Below are positions 18,218 to 27,131 of a stretch of DNA of 64,000 bases, one piece after another. The DNA is taken from assembly GCF_007991455.1 (NCBI RefSeq), contig NZ_BJYJ01000004.1, positions 209,740 through 273,739 on the forward strand, given 5' to 3'. Position numbers and translations under genes: made by a program. The DNA comes from Chryseobacterium hagamense. GTDB taxonomy: Bacteria > Bacteroidota > Bacteroidia > Flavobacteriales > Weeksellaceae. How positions within the stretch are numbered: position 1 is the first letter of the stretch; every line of letters starts with the position of its first letter. The notes below the pieces were generated by a model. The model was given only the letters and a program-made list of their open reading frames with translations, was not told the DNA's origin and searched no databases.

Positions 18218-18661
18218 TTATTCATCCAGCATTCTGCGGTGATAATTGATCTGTCCCAAATGATAATTCAGGTGTCCGAAGAGATGGATCAGGAAATAGG
18301 AAGTGCTCATTTTGTATCCTAATGGCTCGGCCGGATAGTCTTTTTTAAGATCTTCTTCCGTTAATCTCGCTAGCGAAGAAACAACAACATCAATTGTTTT
18401 TTCGATCTGTTCAATAAGTTCGGTACGGGGTACATCCCTTAACGAAAATTCAAGATCCCGCTGTCTGATGTATCCTGAACCTCCAAGCTGAGCACCGACA
18501 TACGTGTTGAGGTTTCCTATCAGATGCAGGCACAGGTTTCCTGCAGAATTCAGAATATCTTTATCGGTTTTCCAGAGGCTTTCTTCGTTTTGATATGCTT
18601 CGATTTCTGTTTTTAATTTAGTTAAATCTCTGAGGAACAGAGCTCTTAAATTTTCTGTCAT
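18218..18661 (-). CDS. DinB-like (DUF1572-type) four-helix protein
   Basis: 147 residues, predicted all-helical. Histidines at NLCLHLIGNL and near the end in IHLFGHLNYHLGQINYHRR are placed like the metal-binding triad of the DinB/YfiT superfamily. Family members often use bacillithiol or other thiol cofactors, but no specific reaction can be inferred. The gene stands alone, and the intergenic DNA on both sides shows no other gene. Confidence 0.82.
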   Translation of the reverse strand: MTENLRALFLRDLTKLKTEIEAYQNEESLWKTDKDILNSAGNLCLHLIGNLNTYVGAQLGGSGYIRQRDLEFSLRDVPRTELIEQIEKTIDVVVSSLARLTEEDLKKDYPAEPLGYKMSTSYFLIHLFGHLNYHLGQINYHRRMLDE

Positions 18662-18930
18662 AGGGTGTCAATTTATTTATTATTTAATTCTGAGAGGGTG
18701 TCATAAATTTTTCGCAGTCCGCGGGTGCCCATTCCTCCGTAATTCCTAATGTTTTTACTTTTAAATGATCATAATTAATCGATAGCAAAAGACTTTACGT
18801 CTAAGTGCTTGATCTGTTTGATGGAGTGACGAGCAATTCAATACCTTTAATCTTAATAGCGACAGGAGAACTTCTGTCATCCAGCTTCTTCCAGCCTTAC
18901 AATCCGGTTGTCCATCGGGTTCACGTTAAA

Positions 18931-20727
18931 TTACCTCTGTTTTTTCGCCCAAAGCTCCATTTTCCGGTTCAGTACGTCCAGCGGAAGGCATCCCTGGCTC
19001 AGGATTTCATCATGGAATTTTGCCAGGCTGAATTTGCTCCCCAGTTCGTTCTGGTACTTTTCCCTCAGCTCACGGATTCGCAGCGATCCGATTTTATAGC
19101 CCAAGGCCTGTCCGGGCATGGCCATGTATCTTTCCACCTCGGCTGTAGCGCCGGCTTCGTCATAAGAGATATTGCTGAGGAAATATTGGATGGCCTGTTC
19201 CCGGGTCATTCTTCCCGTATGAAGGCCGGTGTCCACTACCAGTCGCACTGCTCTCAGCATCTGGTCGCTCAGATAGCCCATTTTCTGGTAAGGATCGGTG
19301 TACAGGCCGAATTCCGGGCCCAGCGTCTCGCAATAATGTGCCCAGCCTTCACCGTAGGCCCCGAACCATCCGAACCGCATAAACTTGGGAAGCCTGGTGT
19401 TTTCCTGCTGGAGGGAAACCTGGTAATGGTGTCCCGGAATCGCTTCATGTAAAAAAAGAGATTCCATTCCGGACGTCACATTGAATTTGGCAGGGTCGGG
19501 AAGGGGAACATAAAAGATTCCCGGTCTTTTGCCGTCCGGTGTTCCCTGAAGGTACTCCGCACTGGCACTGGCTTCGCGGAATTTCTCCGTCTGCCGGATC
19601 TCAAAACCGGTCTTTGGAGTTACGGAAAACATCGTTTTCAGTTTTGGGGTAATTTTCGTTAAAATCCCGTTGAAAGCAGCCAGGACTTCCTTTGATGTTT
19701 TGTAAGGCATCGCCTTAGGATCGGTCTTTACGTAACTGATGAATTCTTCCAGGGTTCCGGTAAAGCCCACCTGCTGTTTTACCTTTTCCATTTCGGCACG
19801 GAGCATCGCTACCTGCTGAAGCCCGGTTTTATTGATTTCTTCAGGCGTTTTATTGGTCGTTGTCCAGCTTTTGGCGTAATACCGGTAAATTTCTTTTCCG
19901 TTCGGTAAGCTGTTGTAGCCATCCGTATCCCTTGCCTTGGGCAGGTATTCCTTTTCCAGGAAATCACCCATCCTGGTGTAGGCAGGAATAATTTTCTGAA
20001 TAACGGCTTCCTTATAAAGCCCGGTAAACCGGTCTTTCTGTTCTTTGGTAAAATCTTTCGGGAATTTTCTCACCGGACCGAAGAAAATATTTTTTTCCGG
20101 GTCTTTCGTGGTGATCTCTTCCGCTCTCATCTGCGGGATCATTTTTACCACCAGCTTTTTAGGCAGGACCATTTTATTATTGATGCCTTCCCTGAAATTT
20201 TCGGTGGCGGCATCCATCCATTCCGGGAATTTCTCCATCCTCTTCAGCCAGTCGGTATAGTCTTTTTCCGTTTTAAAAGGTTGGCTCCCTTCTCCGCTTC
20301 CGTACAGCGGGAAATTCAGCGGCAGGCCGCCGAATTGCGTGAAAGGAATATATTCCGGATGGTAATTGGAAGCTTCGATCTTATCCTCGAGGGTATAATT
20401 CAGGACGTCAAATACTACTTTATTTTCATCGGAGAGGTTTTTATAGTCCACATTTTCAAGCTGTTTCTGCACTGAAGTGTAAAAAGCCGTTTCCCCTGCA
20501 ATAAAATCTTTGTCGATATTGATGGGCAATTGGTCATTGTACCTCAGGTCTCCCTGCGAGGTTGCTTCCAACGGATAGAGTTTCAGATACTGCTCATAGT
20601 AGTTGGAGGCAATGGAATCCAGATTGGACGGTGTTACTTTCGTTAAAGGCGAATCAGACTTTTTGCACGAAGCGAGACCGGCAATCAGGCCGATCCCCAC
20701 CATTCCTTTTGCTAAAATAGATTTCAT
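18931..20727 (-). CDS. DUF885-family lipoprotein (probable zinc metallopeptidase)
   Basis: 598 residues. The start at 20727 (MKSILAKGMVGIGLIAGLASC) gives a lipoprotein signal. An upstream in-frame ATG at 20895 would bury it behind 56 residues and is rejected. The motif LFLHEAIPGHHYQVSLQ is the HExxH-type zinc site of DUF885 proteins, many of which are predicted periplasmic peptidases. The rest is helical, as in the family. It probably degrades peptides at the cell envelope. Confidence 0.9.
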   Translation of the reverse strand: MKSILAKGMVGIGLIAGLASCKKSDSPLTKVTPSNLDSIASNYYEQYLKLYPLEATSQGDLRYNDQLPINIDKDFIAGETAFYTSVQKQLENVDYKNLSDENKVVFDVLNYTLEDKIEASNYHPEYIPFTQFGGLPLNFPLYGSGEGSQPFKTEKDYTDWLKRMEKFPEWMDAATENFREGINNKMVLPKKLVVKMIPQMRAEEITTKDPEKNIFFGPVRKFPKDFTKEQKDRFTGLYKEAVIQKIIPAYTRMGDFLEKEYLPKARDTDGYNSLPNGKEIYRYYAKSWTTTNKTPEEINKTGLQQVAMLRAEMEKVKQQVGFTGTLEEFISYVKTDPKAMPYKTSKEVLAAFNGILTKITPKLKTMFSVTPKTGFEIRQTEKFREASASAEYLQGTPDGKRPGIFYVPLPDPAKFNVTSGMESLFLHEAIPGHHYQVSLQQENTRLPKFMRFGWFGAYGEGWAHYCETLGPEFGLYTDPYQKMGYLSDQMLRAVRLVVDTGLHTGRMTREQAIQYFLSNISYDEAGATAEVERYMAMPGQALGYKIGSLRIRELREKYQNELGSKFSLAKFHDEILSQGCLPLDVLNRKMELWAKKQR

Positions 20728-20749
20728 ATTTTCAGAATACTTTATCAAA

Positions 20750-20757
20750 CAAATGTA
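20750..20757 (-). promoter_or_regulatory. -7 element of the DUF885 gene
   Basis: On the minus strand TACATTTG fits TAnnTTTG, 22 nt before the ATG at 20727. It supports the 20727 start, because an upstream start would lie before this promoter. Confidence 0.45.
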
Positions 20758-20963
20758 ATATTTAAAACATAGAATCGGAAAGATTATTTGAAATCGTTCA
20801 TTTCTTAAGGATTGTGGTATTCCTGGCCGTCGGTATTTTATAAATCTTAGGTACTTCCGGTGTTTTATCAGGGAAAATACGGCTTTTGAAAGCAACGGTT
20901 ATTAATTATCACCGATTTTCCTAAAAATACTTTCAAAAAATTTTTCACATTCAATCTATTTTT

Positions 20964-20971
20964 TATCTTTG
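20964..20971 (+). promoter_or_regulatory. -7 element of the acidic-protein gene
   Basis: TATCTTTG fits TAnnTTTG. The predicted transcript start is near 20978, leaving a leader of about 40 nt before the ATG at 21020. The -33 site is weak. Confidence 0.4.
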
Positions 20972-21019
20972 TTGAAAACGTTTAACAATCATAGTATTAC
21001 AGCTCTTTTTTAAGAAATA

Positions 21020-21481
21020 ATGAAAGGGATTTTAAAAATTTACCATCCGGAGGAAACGCTAAAGTACAATATCAGAAACACTTATTGTAAAGCGGTTTAC
21101 AGCAACCAGCAGCATCTCCTAGAGGTTGAGATTATCACGGATGACGGGTTGGATCATGTAGAAGATGATTCTTTACAGTACAACTTTCCACAGCTTTCTC
21201 TTGAAGTATTCGATTTCCCGATCGATTCTGCGGAGATCGAAGGGAAAACCATTACGATCAACGATTCTGATGAAGATACCTACACGGAGGTCGATCTTTT
21301 TGATGATGAAGACGCTTTCATTTATGACAACGAGCTTCAGTTTGAGAAAAATGAAGAAGGCGAACTTCAGGTAATCTGGAAAGGAACCATCGACGATTTC
21401 TACACCGGCTCGGAAACCCCGATTCCTTTCAGGCTGAAATGCGAATTCAAACAGGAAGAAATTGAGATAGACGAAGATTAG
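21020..21481 (+). CDS. Conserved-looking acidic hypothetical protein, 153 aa
   Basis: A strongly acidic cytoplasmic protein with no signal peptide or membrane segment, predicted mostly beta (MKGILKIYHPEETLKYNIRN, LQVIWKGTIDDFY). Runs of Asp/Glu occur at ITINDSDEDTYTEVDLFDDEDAF and at the C-terminal EEIEIDED. I do not recognise the family. It has its own promoter-like box and is separated by 170 nt from exbB. Confidence 0.75.
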   Translation: MKGILKIYHPEETLKYNIRNTYCKAVYSNQQHLLEVEIITDDGLDHVEDDSLQYNFPQLSLEVFDFPIDSAEIEGKTITINDSDEDTYTEVDLFDDEDAFIYDNELQFEKNEEGELQVIWKGTIDDFYTGSETPIPFRLKCEFKQEEIEIDED

Positions 21482-21615
21482 TCTTCTTCTGTTTCTCCTT
21501 TATCACAGATTTCTTTTCAGATGTATTTTTGGAAAGAAATCTGCTGCTTTATGGAATAACGGAATTTAAGTTATTTTTTAAGCAATTTTTAAGACCGGAA
21601 TTCATAATATTCCTT

Positions 21616-21623
21616 TATTTTTG
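21616..21623 (+). promoter_or_regulatory. -7 element of the exbB-exbD-tonB operon
   Basis: TATTTTTG fits TAnnTTTG, 30 nt upstream of the exbB ATG. No clear -33 TTG is seen. Confidence 0.35.
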
Positions 21624-21653
21624 TCGTTACAACTTTTATAAAAATAGACATTA

Positions 21654-22358
21654 ATGCTGTTAACGGAACTTACTCAGATGTTATTTGCCCAGGTTGCTGC
21701 CCCCGCAGTGGCGGCAGACGATTTAGAATTCTCATTTTGGAAAATCATGTTCCACGGAGGCGCTTTCGCTAAGATCGTGATGGTAACCGTGCTGTTGCTG
21801 GGTGTATTTTCCGTATATCTTTTCTTCGAGCGCTTTTTCTTTATCAAAAGGTTAACGTCTAAAACGGATTCCAATTTCATGGATAACATCGAAGACTTTG
21901 TCCGGGAAGGGAAAATGGAAGCGGCACTGGATTACTGCAAAAGGCAGAACTCTCCGGAAGGCAGAATTCTTGAAAAAGGGATTTCACGGTTGGGCCGGCC
22001 TGTTTCCGATATCGTAAGCGCTATGGAATCCCAGGCACAGGTGGAAGTGGCCAATATGGAGAAAAACCTGAATCTCCTGGCGGTGGTACCGAGTATTGCC
22101 CCGATGTTAGGGCTTTTGGGAACGGTAATCGGGATGATTATCGCATTCTTCAACCTGTCGCATGCCAGCGGATCTTTCTCTCCGAAAACCTTGTCCGAAG
22201 GAATTTATACGGCATTGGGACAAACGGCGGTAGGTCTTGCGGTAGCCATACCGGCCAACTTTTTCTACAACATTCTATTAACGCGGATTGATAAATTCGT
22301 ATTGAAGGCCCAGAATATGTCCGGCGAATTTTTAGACCTTATCAACAAACCTTTATAG
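21654..22358 (+). CDS. exbB: ExbB/TolQ/MotA-family proton channel
   Basis: 234 residues with three membrane helices: about 35-57 (FAKIVMVTVLLLGVFSVYLF), and a pair in the C-terminal half (LAVVPSIAPMLGLLGTVIGMIIAFF and ALGQTAVGLAVAIPANFFYNI). The proton-path motif PMLGLLGTVIGMI is the family hallmark. With ExbD it uses proton motive force to drive TonB. It is followed by exbD after 38 nt and then the transducer, giving a complete energy-coupling set for TonB-dependent transport. Confidence 0.93.
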   Translation: MLLTELTQMLFAQVAAPAVAADDLEFSFWKIMFHGGAFAKIVMVTVLLLGVFSVYLFFERFFFIKRLTSKTDSNFMDNIEDFVREGKMEAALDYCKRQNSPEGRILEKGISRLGRPVSDIVSAMESQAQVEVANMEKNLNLLAVVPSIAPMLGLLGTVIGMIIAFFNLSHASGSFSPKTLSEGIYTALGQTAVGLAVAIPANFFYNILLTRIDKFVLKAQNMSGEFLDLINKPL

Positions 22359-22396
22359 TTTTAATGTAAAGGTTCCATCTGACAAAAAAATAAAAG

Positions 22397-22795
22397 ATGA
22401 AAATTCAGAGAAGAAATAAAGCAAATCCGGAATTCAGTCTGGCAGCGATGACGGACGTTATCCTGCTCATGCTGATCTTCTTTATGGTAACATCCTCGGC
22501 AGCCAACCAAAGTGCGATTGATGTCAAATTACCTAAAGCAGATACTGCAGCCGATAACATCCCGAATCCTCTGGTCGTAAGCGTGAAGCCGGACGGTTCT
22601 TATTATGTGGATGATGTTCCCGTAAACAGAGGGGAGCTGGAACAGACGGTTGTGAATAAATTAGCCAACCAGGCCAACAAATCCTTTACGATACGGGCAG
22701 ATGAAAATACATTGCATAAAGATGTCGTTTTCGTCATGGAAATTGCTGAGAAAAACAAATTGAATATAGCAATTGCTACCGTTAAAGATAAATAA
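22397..22795 (+). CDS. exbD: ExbD/TolR-family biopolymer transport protein
   Basis: 132 residues with one N-terminal membrane helix. FSLAAMTDVILLMLIFFMVTSS contains the conserved membrane Asp needed for proton use. The periplasmic domain (DGSYYVDDVPVNRGELEQTV..) matches the TolR fold. The stop overlaps the following start codon by one base, so translation is coupled. Confidence 0.93.
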   Translation: MKIQRRNKANPEFSLAAMTDVILLMLIFFMVTSSAANQSAIDVKLPKADTAADNIPNPLVVSVKPDGSYYVDDVPVNRGELEQTVVNKLANQANKSFTIRADENTLHKDVVFVMEIAEKNKLNIAIATVKDK

Positions 22796-23709
22796 TGCTT
22801 CCGGAAATCCCGGAAAAACAGACAATGAAAAGCTATACGATAAATAAAGAGGAGCAAAACAAAGACCGGATAAAGAGCGCAGCGCTTTCTATCCTCATCT
22901 GGTCTGCCATTCTGCTGTTTGTATTTTTGTATAAATTAAAACCCGAAATGGATGAGCAGCCTGAGGTGGTAACCACGATGCTCGTCAACTTTGGGGACAA
23001 CCGGAACGGAAACGGTATGGAAGAACCTGCCGATCAGCCTGGAAGCCTTGCAGCTGCTACAGAGGAAGTAAGCACGGAGCCTGTAGAAACAGCCGTTCCT
23101 GAGACCAAAACAATAGTTCAGCCGGAACCTCAGCCTGAAACCAAAAAATCAGACGTAAAGGACAAGATCGTGACCGGCAACAATGCCAGGGTTTCGGTGC
23201 CTAAAAAAGAAGAATCCAAAGCGGATAATAAAAAAACGGCAACCAGCACATCGGCTGCGAAAAACACAAAAAAACCCGGAGCAACTGCTGCAAATTCCAA
23301 GACGGGAAACGGTGACGGCAAGGGAAATGCAGCCATCGGAAACCTGATCCGTGGCCGTGGGACCAAAGCCGGCAGCCAGGGCGACGGTGAGGGAATTGGA
23401 AATGCAGGAGATCCTTTGGGCGGCGACGGAAACGGCGACAGCAAAGTGGGAATCGACAGAAGGCTGGTAGGATTCATCCCGGGCACTATGGGAAGAGGCG
23501 GAGCCCAGCCGGCCAACAGCTGTACCGCCAGCGGAACCATTACTATCGCTTATACCGTAGATAAAGCCGGAAATGTGGTGTCTGCAAGAAGATCCGGCGG
23601 AACATCGGATCCATGCATCACTTCCAATGCCGTTTCATGGGTGAAGAAATATGTAAAGGCTGAGAAAGCCAGTGTGTCTTCTACCGGAACGTATAAGATT
23701 ACGTTTTAA
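22795..23709 (+). CDS. TonB-like energy transducer
   Basis: 304 residues. One N-terminal helix (AALSILIWSAILLFVFLY), then a long Pro/Glu/Lys and Gly-rich periplasmic spacer (about 60-215), then a TonB-C-like beta domain (GTITIAYTVDKAGNVVSARRSGGTSDP..) at the end. It links the ExbBD motor to outer-membrane receptors. Two ATG starts are possible: 22795, overlapping the exbD stop, and 22825 (MKSYTINKEEQNKDR). The latter gives a more typical N-terminus. The C-terminal domain has a Cys pair (NSCTASG, DPCITSN). Confidence 0.88.
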   Translation: MLPEIPEKQTMKSYTINKEEQNKDRIKSAALSILIWSAILLFVFLYKLKPEMDEQPEVVTTMLVNFGDNRNGNGMEEPADQPGSLAAATEEVSTEPVETAVPETKTIVQPEPQPETKKSDVKDKIVTGNNARVSVPKKEESKADNKKTATSTSAAKNTKKPGATAANSKTGNGDGKGNAAIGNLIRGRGTKAGSQGDGEGIGNAGDPLGGDGNGDSKVGIDRRLVGFIPGTMGRGGAQPANSCTASGTITIAYTVDKAGNVVSARRSGGTSDPCITSNAVSWVKKYVKAEKASVSSTGTYKITF

Positions 23710-23754
23710 AATAAGGCTGTAAGGCGGGACGGTGGATGTTGTCCTGTTGTCATT

Positions 23755-23796
23755 GCCATCAATGGATTGTTGAATCCTGATCGATGGCCTTTTTTC
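23755..23796 (+). terminator. Terminator of the exbB-exbD-tonB operon
   Basis: Two-part hairpin: outer GCCATC / GATGGC and inner GGATT-GTTG-AATCC, followed by CTTTTTT. It lies 45 nt after the transducer stop. Confidence 0.75.
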
Positions 23797-23838
23797 CTCC
23801 TCTGAAATTAATTGAATGATTATTCATCCTGAGAATAC

Positions 23839-23866
23839 AAAAGCACTTTATTCAAGTGCTTTTTTT
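23839..23866. terminator. Terminator at the convergent junction
   Basis: Stem AAAAGCACTT / AAGTGCTTTT with a 5-nt loop and T-rich flanks on the plus strand (TTTTTTT). It overlaps the stop codon of the minus-strand gene at 23848. It may back up the tonB terminator as well as end the minus-strand operon. Confidence 0.75.
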
Positions 23867-24240
23867 ATTTCCGAAATCCTGTTGATGATGGGAAGGGCAA
23901 AAATGCCACTGGTCTGGAGATAGCATTCATAAAAAAGTTGTGCTTTGTCCAGGAAGTCGTCATTCGCTTCTGTCTTTCCTTTGAAATAGAAAAGGTTACC
24001 GAGCATTTCGTAATAATCTTTGTGATCCCTTTCCTGCCTTTCGCTTACGATTTCAATAATCTCTTCTTTTGATTTTGAGGAAAGCGTCGTAAAATCAAAC
24101 TTGAAAATATCCCGCATCAAAGAGTCGAAATCCAGTTCTTTCTGCATCAGGCTTTCCTCGGGTTTGTCCAGGATCAGTTTTTCCAGTGCCTGGCTCAGCT
24201 GACGGATCAGTCTTAAGGTAAATTCTTTATCAGTAATCAT
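23848..24240 (-). CDS. Hypothetical helical protein, 130 aa
   Basis: A small cytoplasmic, all-helical protein (LRLIRQLSQALEKLIL, KDYYEMLGNLFYF, AQLFYECYLQTSG), possibly TPR-like in its second half. It has no known motif and I do not recognise it. It is the last gene of a minus-strand operon after the SpmA-SpmB fusion and the ATP-grasp protein, starting 18 nt after the latter. Confidence 0.7.
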   Translation of the reverse strand: MITDKEFTLRLIRQLSQALEKLILDKPEESLMQKELDFDSLMRDIFKFDFTTLSSKSKEEIIEIVSERQERDHKDYYEMLGNLFYFKGKTEANDDFLDKAQLFYECYLQTSGIFALPIINRISEIKKALE

Positions 24241-24258
24241 AATGCTATTTTATTTTAA

Positions 24259-24996
24259 TTAAAATTTTAAATAATCCTCGGTATTTGTCAGCTCGCTCCA
24301 TCTGGCAGAGAGAAATTTGGCGTAATGATTTGGTAAAAGCCCATAGGTTCCTAAAGAATGTCCGTCATTGACTTCTACTAAAATTGTTTCATTGTCATCA
24401 TTAACACCAAAATCCAGGGCATAAGAATTGGGCTGTGAATTAAAGCAGTTTATTGCATTTTTTACTACGCTAACATTTAATTGTGTATCCCAATCTCCTT
24501 TGTATCTGCGGATATCCAGGATTTCTTTATACCGGATAAAACATCTCCACTCTGTTCTGAAACGGATTAATTCCGAACAATAAATTTCAGTGTCTTTTTC
24601 TCCGTCGATTAAACCGAGAAAGTCCATATCGCTTGTTATAACCTTTCCGGCAAATAATTTTGTTTCTGTTTTGGGTTTAATAAAAATATTCCGGATATTT
24701 TTATCACTAAAAATGCTATTGACAGTGGACTCCCAGATTTTTCTTTTTAAAAAAGGCTGCAGCTCGTCTGGATAATCAATTTCTTTATCAGTACGGATAA
24801 TATTTAAATTTTTCAGTCTTTTTCGTACGCTGCCAATTCCTCCGACAATAATATGCTCCGGATTGCTGTCTGAAATGTCATTGGCATCACAGAACTTTTC
24901 GATTTCAAAACCGAAATGCTTGAAGCCTTCATAAGCTGTAAAAGCATTTATGTTGTAAAATTCTCCGGTTTTATCGGTCTGAATATATACTTTCAT
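24259..24996 (-). CDS. ATP-grasp domain protein (DUF4343-like)
   Basis: 245 residues. The C-terminal half has the ATP-grasp landmarks IFIKPKTETKLFAGKVI (nucleotide-binding Lys), EWRCFIRYKEILDIRRY, and the metal-binding tail ALDFGVNDDNETILVEVNDGHSLGTYGL. It likely makes an amide or ester bond using ATP; the substrate is unknown. It is more AT-rich than its neighbours. The start is 6 nt after the stop of the SpmA-SpmB gene, which suggests co-transcription. Confidence 0.85.
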   Translation of the reverse strand: MKVYIQTDKTGEFYNINAFTAYEGFKHFGFEIEKFCDANDISDSNPEHIIVGGIGSVRKRLKNLNIIRTDKEIDYPDELQPFLKRKIWESTVNSIFSDKNIRNIFIKPKTETKLFAGKVITSDMDFLGLIDGEKDTEIYCSELIRFRTEWRCFIRYKEILDIRRYKGDWDTQLNVSVVKNAINCFNSQPNSYALDFGVNDDNETILVEVNDGHSLGTYGLLPNHYAKFLSARWSELTNTEDYLKF

Positions 24997-25002
24997 GATG
25001 TT

Positions 25003-26406
25003 CTATGCAAAAAAAAGATAAGCCAGCAGAATCGAAGTAATAATTCCCACCAGATCGGCCAGAAGCATGGCAATAACAGTATATCTCGTATTCTTTACGG
25101 CTACGGCACCGAAATACACGGCAATCACGTAGAACGTCGTATCCGAGCTTCCCTGAAGGACGGCTGCCAGCTTGCCCTGGAAGCTGTCCGGTCCGAAAGT
25201 TGCCATGGTGTCCATCATCATTCCGCGTGCTCCGGAACCGGATAACGGTTTAATCAGTGCCGTCGGGAGTCCGTCGACAAACCGGGCATCCAGATTGGCG
25301 GCATTGGCAACCCACTTCATCCCGTCAATAATCACATCAAAGACTCCGGAAGTTCTTAACAGGGAAATTGCAATCAGCATCCCGACCAGATAAGGAATAA
25401 TCTTCACGCTGGTGGTAAATCCTTCTTTTGCACCATCAACAAACGCCTCGAAAACATTGATCTTTTTATACACCGCCCCAAGAACAATAGCCAGAAAAAT
25501 AAAGAGAATTAATCCGTTGCTTAAAATCTGGCTGAACGTATCCAGGTGTTCCTTACTGAGTCCGGTTAAGTACCAGACCAACAATGCTACCAGAGCGGAA
25601 ATTCCTCCGACATACGCCAGCACTACCGGTTTCAGTAAATTGATTTTCTGGTACAAAGAAACAATGATCATGGCAGCTAATGTCGCGGCAAAAGTCGCAA
25701 TCATGCAGTACAGGAAAATATCAGTCGGGTTTTTGGATCCTGCAGACGACCGAAGCGCAATAATGGAAACCGGAATCAGGGTCATTCCTCCGGCGTGCAG
25801 GCACAGGAACATGATCTGCGAATTGCTGGCCGTATCTTTATCCGGATTCAGGGCCTGCAGGCTCTCCATCGCTTTTAGACCGAAGGGCGTTGCGGCATTG
25901 TCCAGACCGAGAAGATTGGCACTGAAATTCATCAGCATATGCCCGAAGGCCGGATGGTTTTTAGGAATTTCAGGAAAGAGCCTGGAAAAAAAAGGCTGGA
26001 TCAGCCGGCTCAGAAGATTGATGCCTCCTGCCTTTTCTGCAATGCTCATAAATCCCATAAACAGGGCCATGATCCCGATCAGGCCGAGACAGATTTTGAC
26101 GGCTGTTTCAGAAGTTCCGATCACGCCGTCAGCTTCCTGTACACGGTACATTTTTACTTCTTGCTGTAAAGAATCGGTTTTGTAATGGATCCTGTTGTCC
26201 TCAAAATCCGTTTTTTTCATCAGGCTGTCCCGTAGAACTGGGGAGAGAACGTTCATTTTCTGTGTGGCGATCTGCACGGTATCGCCGCCTTTTCCCACCA
26301 CCATGTCGTTGAAAATGGTTTTGTAAGCGCTTGAGGAAACGTATTTTATAGTGGCAATGGCAATGGCAATGATAATAAATGCCGACCAGATTCTGCTTAG
26401 AACCAT
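25003..26406 (-). CDS. Fused SpmA-SpmB nucleoside-recognition (Gate) membrane protein
   Basis: 467 residues with about ten membrane helices. The first half carries the SpmA-type pattern HPAFGHMLMNFSANLLGLDNAATPFG, and the second the SpmB-type pattern VKIIPYLVGMLIAISLLRTSG and SGSGARGMMMDTMATFGPDS. In spore formers these are two separate spore-maturation proteins; here they are one chain in a non-sporulating lineage. A periplasmic insert (about 30-85) separates the first helix from the rest. Transport or gating of a nucleoside-like solute is suspected but not shown. Confidence 0.9.
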   Translation of the reverse strand: MVLSRIWSAFIIIAIAIATIKYVSSSAYKTIFNDMVVGKGGDTVQIATQKMNVLSPVLRDSLMKKTDFEDNRIHYKTDSLQQEVKMYRVQEADGVIGTSETAVKICLGLIGIMALFMGFMSIAEKAGGINLLSRLIQPFFSRLFPEIPKNHPAFGHMLMNFSANLLGLDNAATPFGLKAMESLQALNPDKDTASNSQIMFLCLHAGGMTLIPVSIIALRSSAGSKNPTDIFLYCMIATFAATLAAMIIVSLYQKINLLKPVVLAYVGGISALVALLVWYLTGLSKEHLDTFSQILSNGLILFIFLAIVLGAVYKKINVFEAFVDGAKEGFTTSVKIIPYLVGMLIAISLLRTSGVFDVIIDGMKWVANAANLDARFVDGLPTALIKPLSGSGARGMMMDTMATFGPDSFQGKLAAVLQGSSDTTFYVIAVYFGAVAVKNTRYTVIAMLLADLVGIITSILLAYLFFA

Positions 26407-26566
26407 CCGATAGAATTAAATATGGGTTAAACTTATCAAAAAAACTCCAGATTACAAAAATTGTCAATAGTCAATTCCTTCGGGCCAATGGTCAATCTCA
26501 AACTCAGTTTAAAATTCACTTGCGCAGCAAAACTGACCCGCGAAGCGAAATTCACCATTCATTCTC

Positions 26567-27082
26567 TCACTTTTCATCCAGATAGACCAAAAAACCCTTG
26601 AAATCATCATCCTGGTTCTTCAGCACTTTGGCTTCCTTCATTTTCTTTTCCAGGCCTTTGATAAAAAAGCTTTTTTCAAAAAACTGGCGGTGGACACCTT
26701 GCAGCATTTCCATAAAATAGTCCATTCCGATGGTATTGTTGTGGAGATCCATCTTGGTTTCCAGCGGTTTATTCGGGAACAGCTCTTCGTGCAGGTCGGT
26801 AATTCTTTTGCAGAATTCCAGTGCCTTTTTCGGAGAGGAGACCTTACAGCAGTACATCATGATGAAGCAGCACCATAGCGCATGTCTGAAAGAATTGCCG
26901 ATACCGTTGGTAGAAGCGGTGTCCGGGAATTTTTTCTGGGCAATGGTATAAGCCTGCATTGTTGCATAAAAACTTAACAGGGAAAAAACAGGATGGGGAA
27001 GGACAAGCCTTAAAAGACGGAGAATCTTTTTAAAGCTCATGCTCCGGATCGTATTAAAGAATATTTTGAATGTCCTCATCAT
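26567..27082 (-). CDS. DUF6973-like protein, 171 aa
   Basis: The central and C-terminal parts hold the pattern NGIGNSFRHALWCCFIMM, then DLHEELFPN and KMDLHNNTIGMDYF. This is the His/Asn-rich signature of DUF6973, which is seen in Bacteroidota and in some toxin tails. It has no obvious signal peptide, though the hydrophobic HPVFSLLSFYATMQAY near residue 30 may be membrane-associated. Function not known. It is a single gene between spmAB and accD. Confidence 0.75.
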   Translation of the reverse strand: MMRTFKIFFNTIRSMSFKKILRLLRLVLPHPVFSLLSFYATMQAYTIAQKKFPDTASTNGIGNSFRHALWCCFIMMYCCKVSSPKKALEFCKRITDLHEELFPNKPLETKMDLHNNTIGMDYFMEMLQGVHRQFFEKSFFIKGLEKKMKEAKVLKNQDDDFKGFLVYLDEK

Positions 27083-27131
27083 AAAAATCTCTCCCGGAAT
27101 GAGAGAGATTCATGTATTTTGTTGAATAATA

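Noticed and set aside
18805..19452. Long open frame of 215 codons on the plus strand
   Set aside because: It lies opposite the DUF885 gene, whose protein sequence is clearly conserved in family motifs; the plus-strand product has no recognisable features.
25412..26185. Open frame of 257 codons opposite the SpmA-SpmB gene
   Set aside because: Arises from the codon bias of the membrane protein on the other strand; no start context and unlikely composition.
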